64,000 nt of DNA from Chitinophagaceae bacterium (GTDB lineage Bacteria > Bacteroidota > Bacteroidia > Chitinophagales > Chitinophagaceae): contig JAEUVO010000064.1 of the NCBI GenBank assembly GCA_016786885.1, forward strand, positions 62,001 through 126,000, read 5' to 3'. Below are positions 17,972 to 27,599 of this stretch, in pieces. The notes under the pieces were generated by a model. That model was not told the origin of the DNA and ran no database searches. It saw only the letters and a program-made list of their open reading frames with translations. The position numbers and the translations under genes were made by a program. Positions within the stretch are counted from its first letter, which is position 1, and every line of letters begins with the position of its first letter.

Positions 17972-18027
17972 TTTAAAAAAATTTATGCAAAAATAGGGTG
18001 GTGACAGTAAATCAAAAAATACAGTTT

Positions 18028-18552
18028 TTAAGAACCCTGCTTTCTTTTCCTGAGAGCAAATGGAATTGCCAGCAATGCTCCAGTTAAAGCTATAACCCAC
18101 TTGATCACAACTATAATATGATATTTCTGAAATTCATTCTCTGTTACCGGGTCATTTAACCACTTGAATAAATAGCCGTTTTCTTTTATGTCACAGTAAA
18201 AAGCAACTAGTTGAAGAAGTGCCAAGACAATAAGTGCTTTTTTTAAAATAATACTTCCCGATTTTTGACTTCCCATCATACAAAGTGCAGCTATTCCAGG
18301 ATAAACACCGCTCATAAAAGCATAATCAAAATACAGGTGATAGCTTAGTGTTGTCTGAACCTCATGATCAATGCCCTTTAGAATCTCCTGTACCTTTTCC
18401 AAAGGATATGATATTTCGAGCCCAATTATTGAAAAGGATGTTCCCTTATACAAAAAATCCGGCTCCATCCATTTCATGCAAAATGCGGTTCCGGCAAAAA
18501 GTCCCAGGCATATCAAAAAAATGGTTTGCCATCCTTTGTAACTTAAAATCAT
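18028..18552 (-). CDS. Polytopic membrane protein of unknown function
   Basis: The ATG at 18552 gives 174 residues with four predicted membrane helices (TIFLICLGLFAGTAFCMKW; FMSGVYPGIAALCMM; ALIVLALLQLVAFYCDI; VIKWVIALTGALLAIPFAL). A second in-frame ATG at 18585 would add 11 residues. The pattern resembles small DUF-type integral membrane proteins of Bacteroidota. No catalytic motif is seen. It is divergent from the glucanotransferase gene. Confidence 0.65.
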   Translation of the reverse strand: MILSYKGWQTIFLICLGLFAGTAFCMKWMEPDFLYKGTSFSIIGLEISYPLEKVQEILKGIDHEVQTTLSYHLYFDYAFMSGVYPGIAALCMMGSQKSGSIILKKALIVLALLQLVAFYCDIKENGYLFKWLNDPVTENEFQKYHIIVVIKWVIALTGALLAIPFALRKRKQGS

Positions 18553-18680
18553 AACGTTGTGGAGTTTTTTTTGAAAAAAGATCATTCAATTATCGATAGC
18601 TATGGCTATTTTTTCTACTTTCGTTATAATGTGTCGAAAAAACACAATAACTTGCTTTTAGAATCTCAGAACTAACGATT

Positions 18681-21380
18681 GTGATAAAAATACAGTTTTA
18701 CTTACGGTTTCATACCCGTTACGGACAAAGTATATGGATTTCCGGTAATACGGATGAACTCGGGAACAATGATCCATCCAAGGCCATTGCAATGAATTAT
18801 CTTAACGATGAATTCTGGCATAGCAGTATAGAAATTAAGCGAAAAAGCACTCCTAAAAATATTGTATATAAATACATCTTGAAAAATGAAGACGGAGAGC
18901 TGTTGTTTGAATGGGGACATGACAGGAATATTCCTTTACTAAAAGACATTACGGAGATAAATACATCAGACACATGGAACCATGCTGGCGAATATGAAAA
19001 TTCTTTCTTTACTGCGCCGTTTAAAAATGTTTTACTTAAAGAAGACCATTCGAAAGCAAAAGCTGATTCTGATAAAGACCCCACACATATTTTCAGGATC
19101 AAAGCCCCCTTATTAAAAAAAGGAGAAGCTCTTTGCTTATTAGGAAGCAGTGAAAAATTAGGTGATTGGGCAAACGATAAACCTTTATTGCTTGAAAAAA
19201 ATGGTGATTGGTGGGAGATAAAATTGAACTTTTCAGAATGCAGCTTTCCAATTGCTTATAAATATGGTGTTTATAATACGAAAGAGAAAAGTTTTACTGT
19301 TTTTGAAAATGGTAATAACCGGCTTTTGTATTCTGATGCTGTTAAAAAGAGATTGAGTATACTGCATGATGGATTTTTACAATTGCCTAATGATACATGG
19401 AAGGGTACTGGTGTTGCTATCCCGGTATTCAGTTTAAGAAGCAAAAGTAGCTTTGGGGTAGGAGAGTTTAGCGATATAAAGTTGCTGGTTGACTGGTCAA
19501 AAGCAACAGGATTGAAATTAATTCAATTATTGCCTGTTAATGATACAATAGCTACCAACAGCTGGCTTGATTCGTATCCATATGCTGCCATTTCTGCATT
19601 TGCTTTGCATCCACTGTATATTAACCTTTCAAAAGTTGCCGGAAAAGAATATTCGGGTCAGCTTATTTCTTTAAAGAAGAAACAGAAACAGTTAAATGAA
19701 CTACCCGTTGTTGATTATGAAACAGTAATCAAATTCAAGCTTTCTGTGATGAAAGAACTATATGATGTGATGGGAACTGATTGCTTTGAAACTGACGATT
19801 ATAAACAGTTTTATAAGGATAACAGGCATTGGTTACAGCCCTATGCTGCTTTTTGTTATTTCAGGGACAAATACCGTACATCTCATTTTAGTGAATGGAA
19901 GACAAACAGTACATACAAAAAAAATGACATAGAAAAGCTATTTGCCGCTAATTCTTCAACAGCAAAGCAGGCGGGCTTCTATTGCTTCATACAATACCAT
20001 TTGCACCTGCAGCTAAAAGATGCTGTTGATTATGCTCATAAAAAAGGGATCGTCATCAAAGGGGATATTCCCATTGGAATTTACAGGAATGGCTGTGATG
20101 CCTGGATAGCTCCGCAGTTATACAATATGGATTGGCAGGCAGGAGCACCACCTGATGATTTTACTGCAATTGGCCAAAACTGGGGTTTCCCAACTTACAA
20201 CTGGAAACGGATGCAGGAGGACGATTTTTCCTGGTGGAAGCAACGGTTTGAACAAATGAGCAATTATTTCGACGCTTTCAGGATAGATCATATACTGGGT
20301 TTCTTCCGTATCTGGAGTATCCCTTCCGACGCCGTGCAGGGTATTATGGGAAGATTTGTTCCCTGCCTTCCTGTGCATATCAATGAATTTGGAGAAAACG
20401 GTATCTGGTTCGACTATCAACGGTATTGCCGTCCATTCATTACTGACGAAATACTTTATGATCAATTTGGAGATCGGGCGCCTGTAGTAAAAGAAAATTT
20501 TCTGGTACCAAACGATTTTGGCAGTTATGATTTAGCTCCTGCTTACAAAACACAGGTACAAATAGAAAAACATTTCTCACAACTTGAAGAGACTGCGGAA
20601 AATGAAGGAATGAAAACAGGTCTTCTTGACATGGTTTCAAATGTCATCCTCTTTGAAGAACCTGGTTCTCAAGCTCAGGAGTTTCACTTCCGTATATCAA
20701 TGGAAAAGACTTATTCGTATCAACATCTGATCCCCCATGTTCAGGAGAAACTAAAGGCCTTATACATCAATTACTTTTTCAGAAGACAGGACGATTTCTG
20801 GTTCAAAGAGGCAATGCACAAACTACCACAATTGAAAGCTGCAACTAATATGCTTGTATGTGGGGAAGACCTTGGCATGGTACCGCATTGTGTACCGGAT
20901 GTAATGCAGCAGTTAGGCATATTGAGCCTGGAGATACAGCGTATGCCAAAGGACCCAAAGAAAGAATTTTTTCATCCTAATGATGCGCCATATATGTCTG
21001 TTATTACTCCTTCTACACATGATATGAGTACTATCCGCGGATGGTGGGAAGAAAACCGTGAAAAAACACAACAATTTTACAATCATGTTATGGGGCAGTG
21101 GGGTGATGCTCCTCAATTCTGTGAAGCCTGGATCAACAGGGCCATAATCATGCAGCATCTTTATTCCCCCGCTATGTGGAGCATATTTCAGTTACAGGAT
21201 ATTCTTGGTATGAGTGAAACTCTCCGCAGAGAAAAACCACAGGAGGAAAGAATAAATAATCCGGCCAATCCAAAAAATTATTGGCAATACAGAATGCATA
21301 TAACTTTAGAGGATCTGATAAAGGAGAAAGAATTCAATGAGGAGTTGAACGGATATGTTGTAAATAGCGGAAGGGGATAA
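18681..21380 (+). CDS. malQ: 4-alpha-glucanotransferase (GH77), DPE2-like with two N-terminal CBM20 domains
   Basis: Transfers alpha-1,4-glucan segments between oligosaccharides in the cytoplasm. The frame starts with GTG and has 899 residues. Two CBM20 starch-binding domains occupy about 1-115 and 130-235 (WISGNTDELGNNDPSKAI; LLGSSEKLGDWANDKPLLL). The GH77 core follows, with nucleophile D536 in FRIDHILGFFRIW, acid/base E729 in CGEDLGMVP and THDMSTIRGWW. Nucleophile and acid/base are 193 residues apart, longer than in MalQ, matching the insertion of plant cytosolic DPE2. No other glycogen gene is nearby; the epimerase follows after 15 bp. Confidence 0.93.
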   Translation: MIKIQFYLRFHTRYGQSIWISGNTDELGNNDPSKAIAMNYLNDEFWHSSIEIKRKSTPKNIVYKYILKNEDGELLFEWGHDRNIPLLKDITEINTSDTWNHAGEYENSFFTAPFKNVLLKEDHSKAKADSDKDPTHIFRIKAPLLKKGEALCLLGSSEKLGDWANDKPLLLEKNGDWWEIKLNFSECSFPIAYKYGVYNTKEKSFTVFENGNNRLLYSDAVKKRLSILHDGFLQLPNDTWKGTGVAIPVFSLRSKSSFGVGEFSDIKLLVDWSKATGLKLIQLLPVNDTIATNSWLDSYPYAAISAFALHPLYINLSKVAGKEYSGQLISLKKKQKQLNELPVVDYETVIKFKLSVMKELYDVMGTDCFETDDYKQFYKDNRHWLQPYAAFCYFRDKYRTSHFSEWKTNSTYKKNDIEKLFAANSSTAKQAGFYCFIQYHLHLQLKDAVDYAHKKGIVIKGDIPIGIYRNGCDAWIAPQLYNMDWQAGAPPDDFTAIGQNWGFPTYNWKRMQEDDFSWWKQRFEQMSNYFDAFRIDHILGFFRIWSIPSDAVQGIMGRFVPCLPVHINEFGENGIWFDYQRYCRPFITDEILYDQFGDRAPVVKENFLVPNDFGSYDLAPAYKTQVQIEKHFSQLEETAENEGMKTGLLDMVSNVILFEEPGSQAQEFHFRISMEKTYSYQHLIPHVQEKLKALYINYFFRRQDDFWFKEAMHKLPQLKAATNMLVCGEDLGMVPHCVPDVMQQLGILSLEIQRMPKDPKKEFFHPNDAPYMSVITPSTHDMSTIRGWWEENREKTQQFYNHVMGQWGDAPQFCEAWINRAIIMQHLYSPAMWSIFQLQDILGMSETLRREKPQEERINNPANPKNYWQYRMHITLEDLIKEKEFNEELNGYVVNSGRG

Positions 21381-21390
21381 GTTATATTTG
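21358..21390 (+). promoter_or_regulatory. Promoter of the dipeptide epimerase gene
   Basis: TTG (21358-21360), a 22-bp spacer and TATATTTG (21383-21390) overlap the end of the glucanotransferase frame. The ATG at 21396 is only 5 nt past the -7 element, so the mRNA would be leaderless or nearly so. Confidence 0.6.
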
Positions 21391-21395
21391 CTGCT

Positions 21396-22421
21396 ATGAA
21401 AGTTCAATACTGGCCATTCAGCTTAAAATTCAGGCATCCATTTACTATTTCTAAAGGCACCAAAACACACCAACCCACATTAGTGGTTGAACTAGAGCAT
21501 ATGGGCATCAAGGGTTATGGAGAAGCCCCGGCTATAGCTTATTATAATATTCCTGTAGAAAAAATGATAGCCGACCTGGAGGCAAAAAAAATTTTTGTAG
21601 AAAAGTTTGCCTTTACGGAACCCGAAAGATACTGGCACTACCTGCATCACTTATTTCCACAAAACAATTTTCTTGTTTGTGCTCTTGATATTGCAGCATG
21701 GGATATGTACGGAAAATTAAAAGGAAAAAAGTTGTATGAACTATGGGAGGGTGATACTTCCAGAAATCCGATCTGCGATTATACTATCGGAATAGACACC
21801 ATTGATAAAATGGTAGCCAAGATGAAAGAAAAACCCTGGCCGATATATAAGATAAAAGTAGGTACCGCTGATGATATTGCCATAGTAAAAGCGTTAAGAG
21901 AAAATACAGATGCCACACTAAGAGTTGATGCAAATGCTGCCTGGAACCTGGAAACAGCGCTGTCTCTTATTCCACAATTGGAAAAATTAGGCGTGGAACT
22001 GGTAGAACAACCGCTGGCAAAGGATGACTGGGAAGGGATGAAAGTGCTTTTCAGGGAATCGTCCTTACCGTTATACGCAGATGAATCCTGTGTGTTTGAG
22101 CAGGATGTAGAAAGATGTTATGGCTACTTTCATGGAATTAACATCAAACTCACCAAATGCAGCGGTATCACTCCCGCAAGACGTATGATTCAAAAAGCAA
22201 GAGAACTTGGTATGAAAGTAATGATAGGCTGCATGAATGAATCTACAATCGGTTCTGCAGCTATTGCTCATTTACTTCCTTTTATTGACCATGTAGATAT
22301 GGACGGCCCATTGTTGCTCGAAGAGGACCTTGCTACTGGAATTTCTTATGATTATGGGAAAATATCTTGTTCAGAAGACCCGGGGTTAGGGGTTACCTAC
22401 AAAGGATTGTTTCAGAAATAA
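21396..22421 (+). CDS. Dipeptide epimerase (enolase superfamily, muconate-lactonizing subgroup)
   Basis: The 341-residue product has the enolase-superfamily barrel with the KxK catalytic lysines (YKIKVG, about 149-154), metal ligands in RVDANAAW, ELVEQPL and YADESC, and the second catalytic lysine in NIKLTKCSGI. This set marks L-Ala-D/L-Glu-type or related dipeptide epimerases used in murein peptide recycling. The C-terminal MDGPLLLEED loop is typical of Bacteroidota members. Precise dipeptide specificity cannot be read from sequence. It could be expressed with the upstream glucanotransferase or from its own promoter. Confidence 0.9.
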   Translation: MKVQYWPFSLKFRHPFTISKGTKTHQPTLVVELEHMGIKGYGEAPAIAYYNIPVEKMIADLEAKKIFVEKFAFTEPERYWHYLHHLFPQNNFLVCALDIAAWDMYGKLKGKKLYELWEGDTSRNPICDYTIGIDTIDKMVAKMKEKPWPIYKIKVGTADDIAIVKALRENTDATLRVDANAAWNLETALSLIPQLEKLGVELVEQPLAKDDWEGMKVLFRESSLPLYADESCVFEQDVERCYGYFHGINIKLTKCSGITPARRMIQKARELGMKVMIGCMNESTIGSAAIAHLLPFIDHVDMDGPLLLEEDLATGISYDYGKISCSEDPGLGVTYKGLFQK

Positions 22422-22557
22422 CAAGGCTCCGATAATTACCTGCCGGGTTGCAATTTTTTTTGGCTTGAAATCAAAAACTTACTCCCCCTGATACGAATCG
22501 GGCTTTAAACCCGTTATTTATCAGACTACCGCTGTGCGGGACTAAAATCCTTTATCT

Positions 22558-23448
22558 GTGAAGACGCTGAAAATCGTATCCCTTTTACTATGCCTCCATT
22601 TTTGTAGCGGATCATATACCCAAGAAATTGACAGATCTGCCACTATAGGTCTTTTTGCCGGTACCATTAACTACCAGGGGGATCTTAATCCGAACAGTTT
22701 TACACTACGACATTCAAATCTTGCAATTGGATTCTCTATCCGCAAACCACTAAGCCGTTGGTTTAGCTTCAGAGCTGGGATCACAGCCGGAACAATCAAA
22801 TCGTCTGATAGCTGGAACAGGGATTATCTGAAATCAAGAAACCTGAGTTTTACTACTTCTATTAAAGAAGTCTATGCAGGTTTGGAAATAACCATATTGG
22901 ATTTATCGTCAAAAAGATTCACCCCATACGTTTATGGTGGCATAGCAGTCTTTCATTTTAATCCCTGGACCTATGATGATCTGGGGGAGAAAGTCTACTT
23001 AAAGCCATTAAGTACGGAAGGACAGGGATTGGCAGCTTATCCTGAACAAAAAAATTATTCCCTGACACAAATTGCATTACCATTTGGTGTGGGTGTAAGA
23101 TATGCTATATCTGATGCTATAAGTGTTGGAATAGAATTTAACCAGCGAAAATCATTTACTGATTATATAGACGACGTAAGCACTCACTATGTTGACAGAA
23201 ATATTCTCCTGCAGGCAAAAGGGTCAAAAGCTGTTGAAATGGCCTATAGAGGAGGTCAGTCTCCGCTCGGTCAGCCTCAATATCCACAGCATGGAGAACA
23301 AAGAGGCACTCCTTCTGAAATGGACTGGTACTATTTCCTTGGGATAACATTAGAGTGCAAACTAAATGCTTTCAGCAGCCTTTTTGGGGCTCATATTGAC
23401 AAAAAAGGCATTGCCAGTCAGCGTTGCCCCAGAAATATTGCGTTCTAG
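22558..23448 (+). CDS. Outer-membrane beta-barrel protein, DUF6089/PorG-like, copy 1
   Basis: The frame starts with GTG and has 296 residues, with a signal peptide (LKIVSLLLCLHFCSGSYTQ). An eight-strand-type barrel follows (IGLFAGTINYQGDLNPN, PYVYGGIAVFHFNPW, LKPLSTEGQGLAAYPEQ, IALPFGVGVRYAISD, FTDYIDDVSTHYVD). It closely matches the next gene through the whole length and ends in a CPRN motif. The family includes PorG-like proteins of the type IX secretion system, but no other T9SS gene is here, so the role is uncertain. Confidence 0.8.
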   Translation: MKTLKIVSLLLCLHFCSGSYTQEIDRSATIGLFAGTINYQGDLNPNSFTLRHSNLAIGFSIRKPLSRWFSFRAGITAGTIKSSDSWNRDYLKSRNLSFTTSIKEVYAGLEITILDLSSKRFTPYVYGGIAVFHFNPWTYDDLGEKVYLKPLSTEGQGLAAYPEQKNYSLTQIALPFGVGVRYAISDAISVGIEFNQRKSFTDYIDDVSTHYVDRNILLQAKGSKAVEMAYRGGQSPLGQPQYPQHGEQRGTPSEMDWYYFLGITLECKLNAFSSLFGAHIDKKGIASQRCPRNIAF

Positions 23449-23556
23449 GGGCATTTTTTATTCCCAATTAGTGCACTACAAACTAATCTTTCCCGTTTTA
23501 GAAAGGTCAAATGCTGACATCGGCCTCAAATTTGTTCTTAGGCGAATCATATAGTT

Positions 23557-24420
23557 ATGAAGAAAGTCCACCTTTTAGCCATCTTTTGTCTATTGACAAC
23601 TGCTCTTTTTTCTCAAAGAGTTCATATCGGTCTGTTTGGCGGTGTATCCGCTTATAATGGAGATCTGACCGACAAAATATATCCTAAAAAAGTAACTAAC
23701 GGAGCTATCGGCATTACCGGCAGCTATGAACTTACTGACCAGATATTACTCAGGGCAGGGCTTACTTATTGCATTGTGGGTGGAGCAGACAGATATAGCA
23801 GCGATTCTGAATTAAGGTCAAGAAACCTTTCATTTGAGACATCTGTTACCGAGTTCAGCGCTGTTGGTGAGTATTATCTTTTCAATTTATATGACAGGAA
23901 ATACTCTCCTTATGTATTTGGAGGATTGGCTGTTTACAAATTCAATCCTTACACATATGATGCGAGCAATCAAAAGATTTTCCTTAAGCCATTAAGTACA
24001 GAAGGGCAGGGATTGGCTGGTTATCCGGACAGCAAGCCTTATAACCTGACCCAGATAGCCCTGCCTTTTGGCGGAGGTGTTAAGTTCGCTATTACCGACA
24101 ATCTCAGGATAGGGTTAGAACTTGGTATCAGAAAACTTTTTACAGATTATCTTGATGATGTAAGTGGCAATTATGTTGACGAACTTGATTTGCTGACAGC
24201 AAAAGGACAACTGGCTGTTGATATGGCTTATCGTGGAGAGGAAGTTGCTGGAGGTAGCTTGTTCTTTCCTGCCAAGGGTGCACAACGTGGCAGTCCTAAA
24301 TTCAAAGACATGTATTACTTCACCGGTATTCATCTTTCATACCGTCTTGGCTCAAACGGTGGAGGATTTGGAGGTAGTGGAGGAAAAAGCCGTACTGGCT
24401 GCCCGGTGAACGTCTACTAA
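23557..24420 (+). CDS. Outer-membrane beta-barrel protein, DUF6089/PorG-like, copy 2
   Basis: The 287-residue product has a signal peptide (VHLLAIFCLLTTALFSQ) and the same barrel as its upstream neighbour (HIGLFGGVSAYNGDLTD, PYVFGGLAVYKFNPYTYD, LKPLSTEGQGLAGYPDS, FTDYLDDVSGNYVDE). The C-terminus has a Gly-rich run (GSNGGGFGGSGGKSR) and ends CPVNVY. The pair arose by tandem duplication and probably differs in surface loops. Possible roles are outer-membrane structure or T9SS-related assembly. Confidence 0.8.
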   Translation: MKKVHLLAIFCLLTTALFSQRVHIGLFGGVSAYNGDLTDKIYPKKVTNGAIGITGSYELTDQILLRAGLTYCIVGGADRYSSDSELRSRNLSFETSVTEFSAVGEYYLFNLYDRKYSPYVFGGLAVYKFNPYTYDASNQKIFLKPLSTEGQGLAGYPDSKPYNLTQIALPFGGGVKFAITDNLRIGLELGIRKLFTDYLDDVSGNYVDELDLLTAKGQLAVDMAYRGEEVAGGSLFFPAKGAQRGSPKFKDMYYFTGIHLSYRLGSNGGGFGGSGGKSRTGCPVNVY

Positions 24421-24462
24421 TGTTCCTCCCGGTTTCTGAACCATTTGTGGCAGGCTGTGTTG

Positions 24463-24470
24463 TACATTTG
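24463..24470 (+). promoter_or_regulatory. Promoter -7 element of the UbiD-family gene
   Basis: TACATTTG matches the consensus and predicts a start of transcription near 24474. This supports the ATG at 24490 and excludes the in-frame codon at 24445. Confidence 0.65.
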
Positions 24471-24489
24471 CACCGCTTTATACAACAAC

Positions 24490-26409
24490 ATGGCCTGGAA
24501 AAATCAGCAAGAATTTATTGATGCGCTGGAAAACGCAGGAGAACTTCTCCGCATTAAAACCTATGTCAATCCAAAGCTTGAAATAGCTGAGATTACCGAT
24601 CGTATCAGCAAATCCGGAAACGGCGGGAAAGCACTGCTTTTTGAAAACACCGGATATGGTTTCCCTGTATTGATGAATGCATATGGGAGTGAAAAACGGA
24701 TGTGTATGGCTCTTGGTGTTAATCATCTTGATGATGTAGCCAAAGAGATAGAATCTCTTTTTCACCTATTGTCTTCTCCAAAAGAAAGTATCATTGATAA
24801 ATTAAAGCTGCTACCTAAACTTGGACAGTTTGCCAGTTGGATGCCTAAAGTAAAAAAGGGCAGGGGAGAATGCCAGGAAGTGGTAATGGAAAATCCTGAT
24901 ATAACTAAACTGCCTGTAATCACTTGCTGGCCAAAAGATGGAGGTCCGTTTGTTACTTTACCTGTTATTCATACAAAGGATCCTACTACCAATTCCCGAA
25001 ATGTAGGCATGTATCGGATGCAAGTATTTGGGCCTAACCTTACAGGTATGCATTGGCATAAACATAAGGTAAGTGCCAAACATTTTGCAGAATATAAAAA
25101 ATTGAACAAGCGAATGCCTGTGGCAGTTGCGCTTGGAGGTGATCCTGTTTATGCATATTCTGCAACTGCACCATTACCTGAGAATGTGGATGAATATATG
25201 TTAGCCGGATTCTTAAGAAAGAAGAAAGTAGAACTGGTGAAGTGTATTTCACAACCCAATGTGGAAGTGCCTGCCGATGCAGATTTTATTATTGAAGGCT
25301 ATGTAGACCCAAATGATGAGTTGATTTGGGAAGGGCCTTTTGGAGATCATACAGGCTACTATTCATTACCCGACTGGTATCCAAAATTCCACATCACCGC
25401 TATTACTCATAAGAAGAATGCTGTTTATCCTGCTACGATAGTAGGTATTCCCCCGCAGGAAGATGCGTGGCTTGGCAAAGCAACAGAAAGGATCTTTCTT
25501 GCCCCCATAAAAATGACGATGGTACCTGAAATTACAGATATGGATATGCCCATAGAAGGAGTATTCCATAATCTGGTCATTACAAAAATCAAAAAGGATT
25601 ATGCTGGCCAGGGTCAAAAAGTAATGAACGCTATGTGGGGAGCAGGACAGATGATGTTCAATAAGATCCTGGTATTAGCAGATGAAGGAGTAAAAATTCA
25701 GGATTATAGATCGCTTGCAAAATACGTTTTTAATAATCTGAATCCGGCCACCGATATTTATTTCTCTACTGGCCCAATGGATGTATTGGATCATAGTTGC
25801 AGTAAAATGGGTTTTGGAGGAAAAATGTGTATAGACGGCACAGCAAAGAAAGAAGAAGAAACAGATGATAGCTTCGATCCGGGAATATTCAACCAGGAAC
25901 CGGAAATGCTGGAAACAGACTTGAAAAATACATTCAAAGAAATAAAAGTTGCCAACCTTTCTCTGTTGAAAAATGGGATCCCTTGTATTATCCTGTCAGT
26001 TGAAAAAAACAGGATCGGTCATATAAAAGCGTTGCATGAACAAGTATGCGCATTACCTGAGCTGCAGGGAATAAAAATCATTTTGTATGTGGAACATACA
26101 GTTGATGCAAATGATCTTCCAATAACTCTTTGGCGGTTTTGTAACAATCTTGATCCGAAAAGAGATTTCCATCTTTATAAAAGAGAATTAAATAGTCGAT
26201 ACACCGCCTGCATGGGATTAGATGGTACAAGAAAGACAAAAGAATTTGATAATTTCCACCGGGACTGGCCAAATATTATTGTGGCGGATGATGCTACTAT
26301 AAAATCCGTAGATGAAAAATGGAATGAATTAGGAATAGGTCAGTTTATCCCATCGCCTTCTCTTAAATTTAAAGATCAGATGTACGGCGAAGAAGCCGTC
26401 GTAAATTAA
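24490..26409 (+). CDS. UbiD-family (prenyl-FMN dependent) decarboxylase
   Basis: The 639-residue product aligns by eye with UbiD: N-terminal MAWKNQQEFIDALENAGELL, central PVITCWPKDGGPFVTLPVI, GMYRMQVFGPNLTGMHWHKH, IPPQEDAWLGKATERIFLAP and the C-terminal domain. UbiD enzymes decarboxylate aromatic or unsaturated acids using prenylated FMN, and members of this length in Bacteroidota are usually linked to menaquinone synthesis. No UbiX or other quinone gene is in the window, so pathway assignment is inference. An ATP-grasp gene starts 22 bp downstream. Confidence 0.9.
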   Translation: MAWKNQQEFIDALENAGELLRIKTYVNPKLEIAEITDRISKSGNGGKALLFENTGYGFPVLMNAYGSEKRMCMALGVNHLDDVAKEIESLFHLLSSPKESIIDKLKLLPKLGQFASWMPKVKKGRGECQEVVMENPDITKLPVITCWPKDGGPFVTLPVIHTKDPTTNSRNVGMYRMQVFGPNLTGMHWHKHKVSAKHFAEYKKLNKRMPVAVALGGDPVYAYSATAPLPENVDEYMLAGFLRKKKVELVKCISQPNVEVPADADFIIEGYVDPNDELIWEGPFGDHTGYYSLPDWYPKFHITAITHKKNAVYPATIVGIPPQEDAWLGKATERIFLAPIKMTMVPEITDMDMPIEGVFHNLVITKIKKDYAGQGQKVMNAMWGAGQMMFNKILVLADEGVKIQDYRSLAKYVFNNLNPATDIYFSTGPMDVLDHSCSKMGFGGKMCIDGTAKKEEETDDSFDPGIFNQEPEMLETDLKNTFKEIKVANLSLLKNGIPCIILSVEKNRIGHIKALHEQVCALPELQGIKIILYVEHTVDANDLPITLWRFCNNLDPKRDFHLYKRELNSRYTACMGLDGTRKTKEFDNFHRDWPNIIVADDATIKSVDEKWNELGIGQFIPSPSLKFKDQMYGEEAVVN

Positions 26410-26431
26410 ATTTTTCATCTACATTTAGCCT

Positions 26432-27472
26432 GTGACATCCGGGAATATAAATATACTTATGACAGGTGGCGGTGCTCCGGGAGCAGCCGGAATACTAAAC
26501 TGTCTCAGCCTGGAATCATCATTCAAAGTTATTGTTGCAGATGCTAATACTAACGCTGTTGGTAAGTACCTGGCAAAAGATTTTCTTACTATTCCTAAAG
26601 CAGATGATCCTTCATTTGTTGATTCGATACTTACAGTTTGCAGGCAAAGGAATATTCAAGCCATATTACCATTGGTAACAAAGGAGTTAATTCCACTTTC
26701 GCAGCATGTTGAAAAATTTGCAAGGACTGGTACCAAAATACTGGTTTCTTCTTTCGCTTCTCTGGAAATCGCTAATAACAAAAGCCGGTTGTATGAATTT
26801 TTACAATGGAGAGGTATAGCTGTTCCCGAATTCAGAATTGTTGAAACCACTGAACAATTTGAAAGAGCAGTGATTGAATTGGGCTACCCTGTAAAACAGG
26901 TTTGTTTCAAACCTTCCGTTTCCAATGGCAGCAGGGGATTCAGGATCGTAACTGAAAAGATCAATGAGCTCGATTTGTTATTCAATTACAAACCTGATTC
27001 CACATATATAAGTTTTGCAGATGCACTCAGGATTCTTTCCTCTGGATCTTTCCCGGAATTATTGATCAGCGAATACCTGCCAGGAGAAGAATACTCTGTG
27101 GACTGCCTGTGTAATAATGGAGAATCGGTGTTGGTAGTTCCCCGGTTACGCAAAAAAATGATCAATGGAATTTCGGTAGAAGGCGAATTTGTAAATAATC
27201 AAAATATAATTAATTACTGCAGAAACATAATTAAGGAGCTAAAGTTGCACGGAAATATTGGCATACAGGTCAAAAAATCAACCGCCGGAGAATTCTTAGT
27301 TCTCGAAATAAATCCCCGTGTACAAGGAACCATCTCAGCCGGCTTGGGGGCTGGTATTAATCTCCCTGTGCTGGCATTAAAACAAGCTCTTGATATTCCT
27401 ATTACCGCTACTGAATTAAATGTAAAATGGGGAGTCAGGTTTTCCCGGCATTGGGAAGAAGTCTTTTATTGA
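26432..27472 (+). CDS. ATP-grasp enzyme, carbamoyl-phosphate-synthase-like fold
   Basis: The frame starts with GTG and has 346 residues. The N-domain has GGGAPGAAGILNCL followed by a Rossmann-like pre-ATP-grasp domain. The ATP-grasp core shows CFKPSVSNGSRGFRIV (nucleotide-binding lysine region), LISEYLPGEEYSVDCL and the metal site EFLVLEINPRVQGT. Such enzymes ligate a carboxylate to an amine or thiol; the substrate cannot be read from sequence. It follows UbiD after 22 bp, so joint expression is likely, yet a functional link is unproven. Confidence 0.85.
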   Translation: MTSGNINILMTGGGAPGAAGILNCLSLESSFKVIVADANTNAVGKYLAKDFLTIPKADDPSFVDSILTVCRQRNIQAILPLVTKELIPLSQHVEKFARTGTKILVSSFASLEIANNKSRLYEFLQWRGIAVPEFRIVETTEQFERAVIELGYPVKQVCFKPSVSNGSRGFRIVTEKINELDLLFNYKPDSTYISFADALRILSSGSFPELLISEYLPGEEYSVDCLCNNGESVLVVPRLRKKMINGISVEGEFVNNQNIINYCRNIIKELKLHGNIGIQVKKSTAGEFLVLEINPRVQGTISAGLGAGINLPVLALKQALDIPITATELNVKWGVRFSRHWEEVFY

Positions 27473-27599
27473 TTTTACTGCCACAAAGTCATTTTACCCG
27501 TTTGGAAAGATATTTGCCACGGTTGCATATTCAATTTGCCGCTGATGCATCTGTTTGTACCATCAGGCGTCTTTTTACTAATTTGCTAAAAAATCATCT

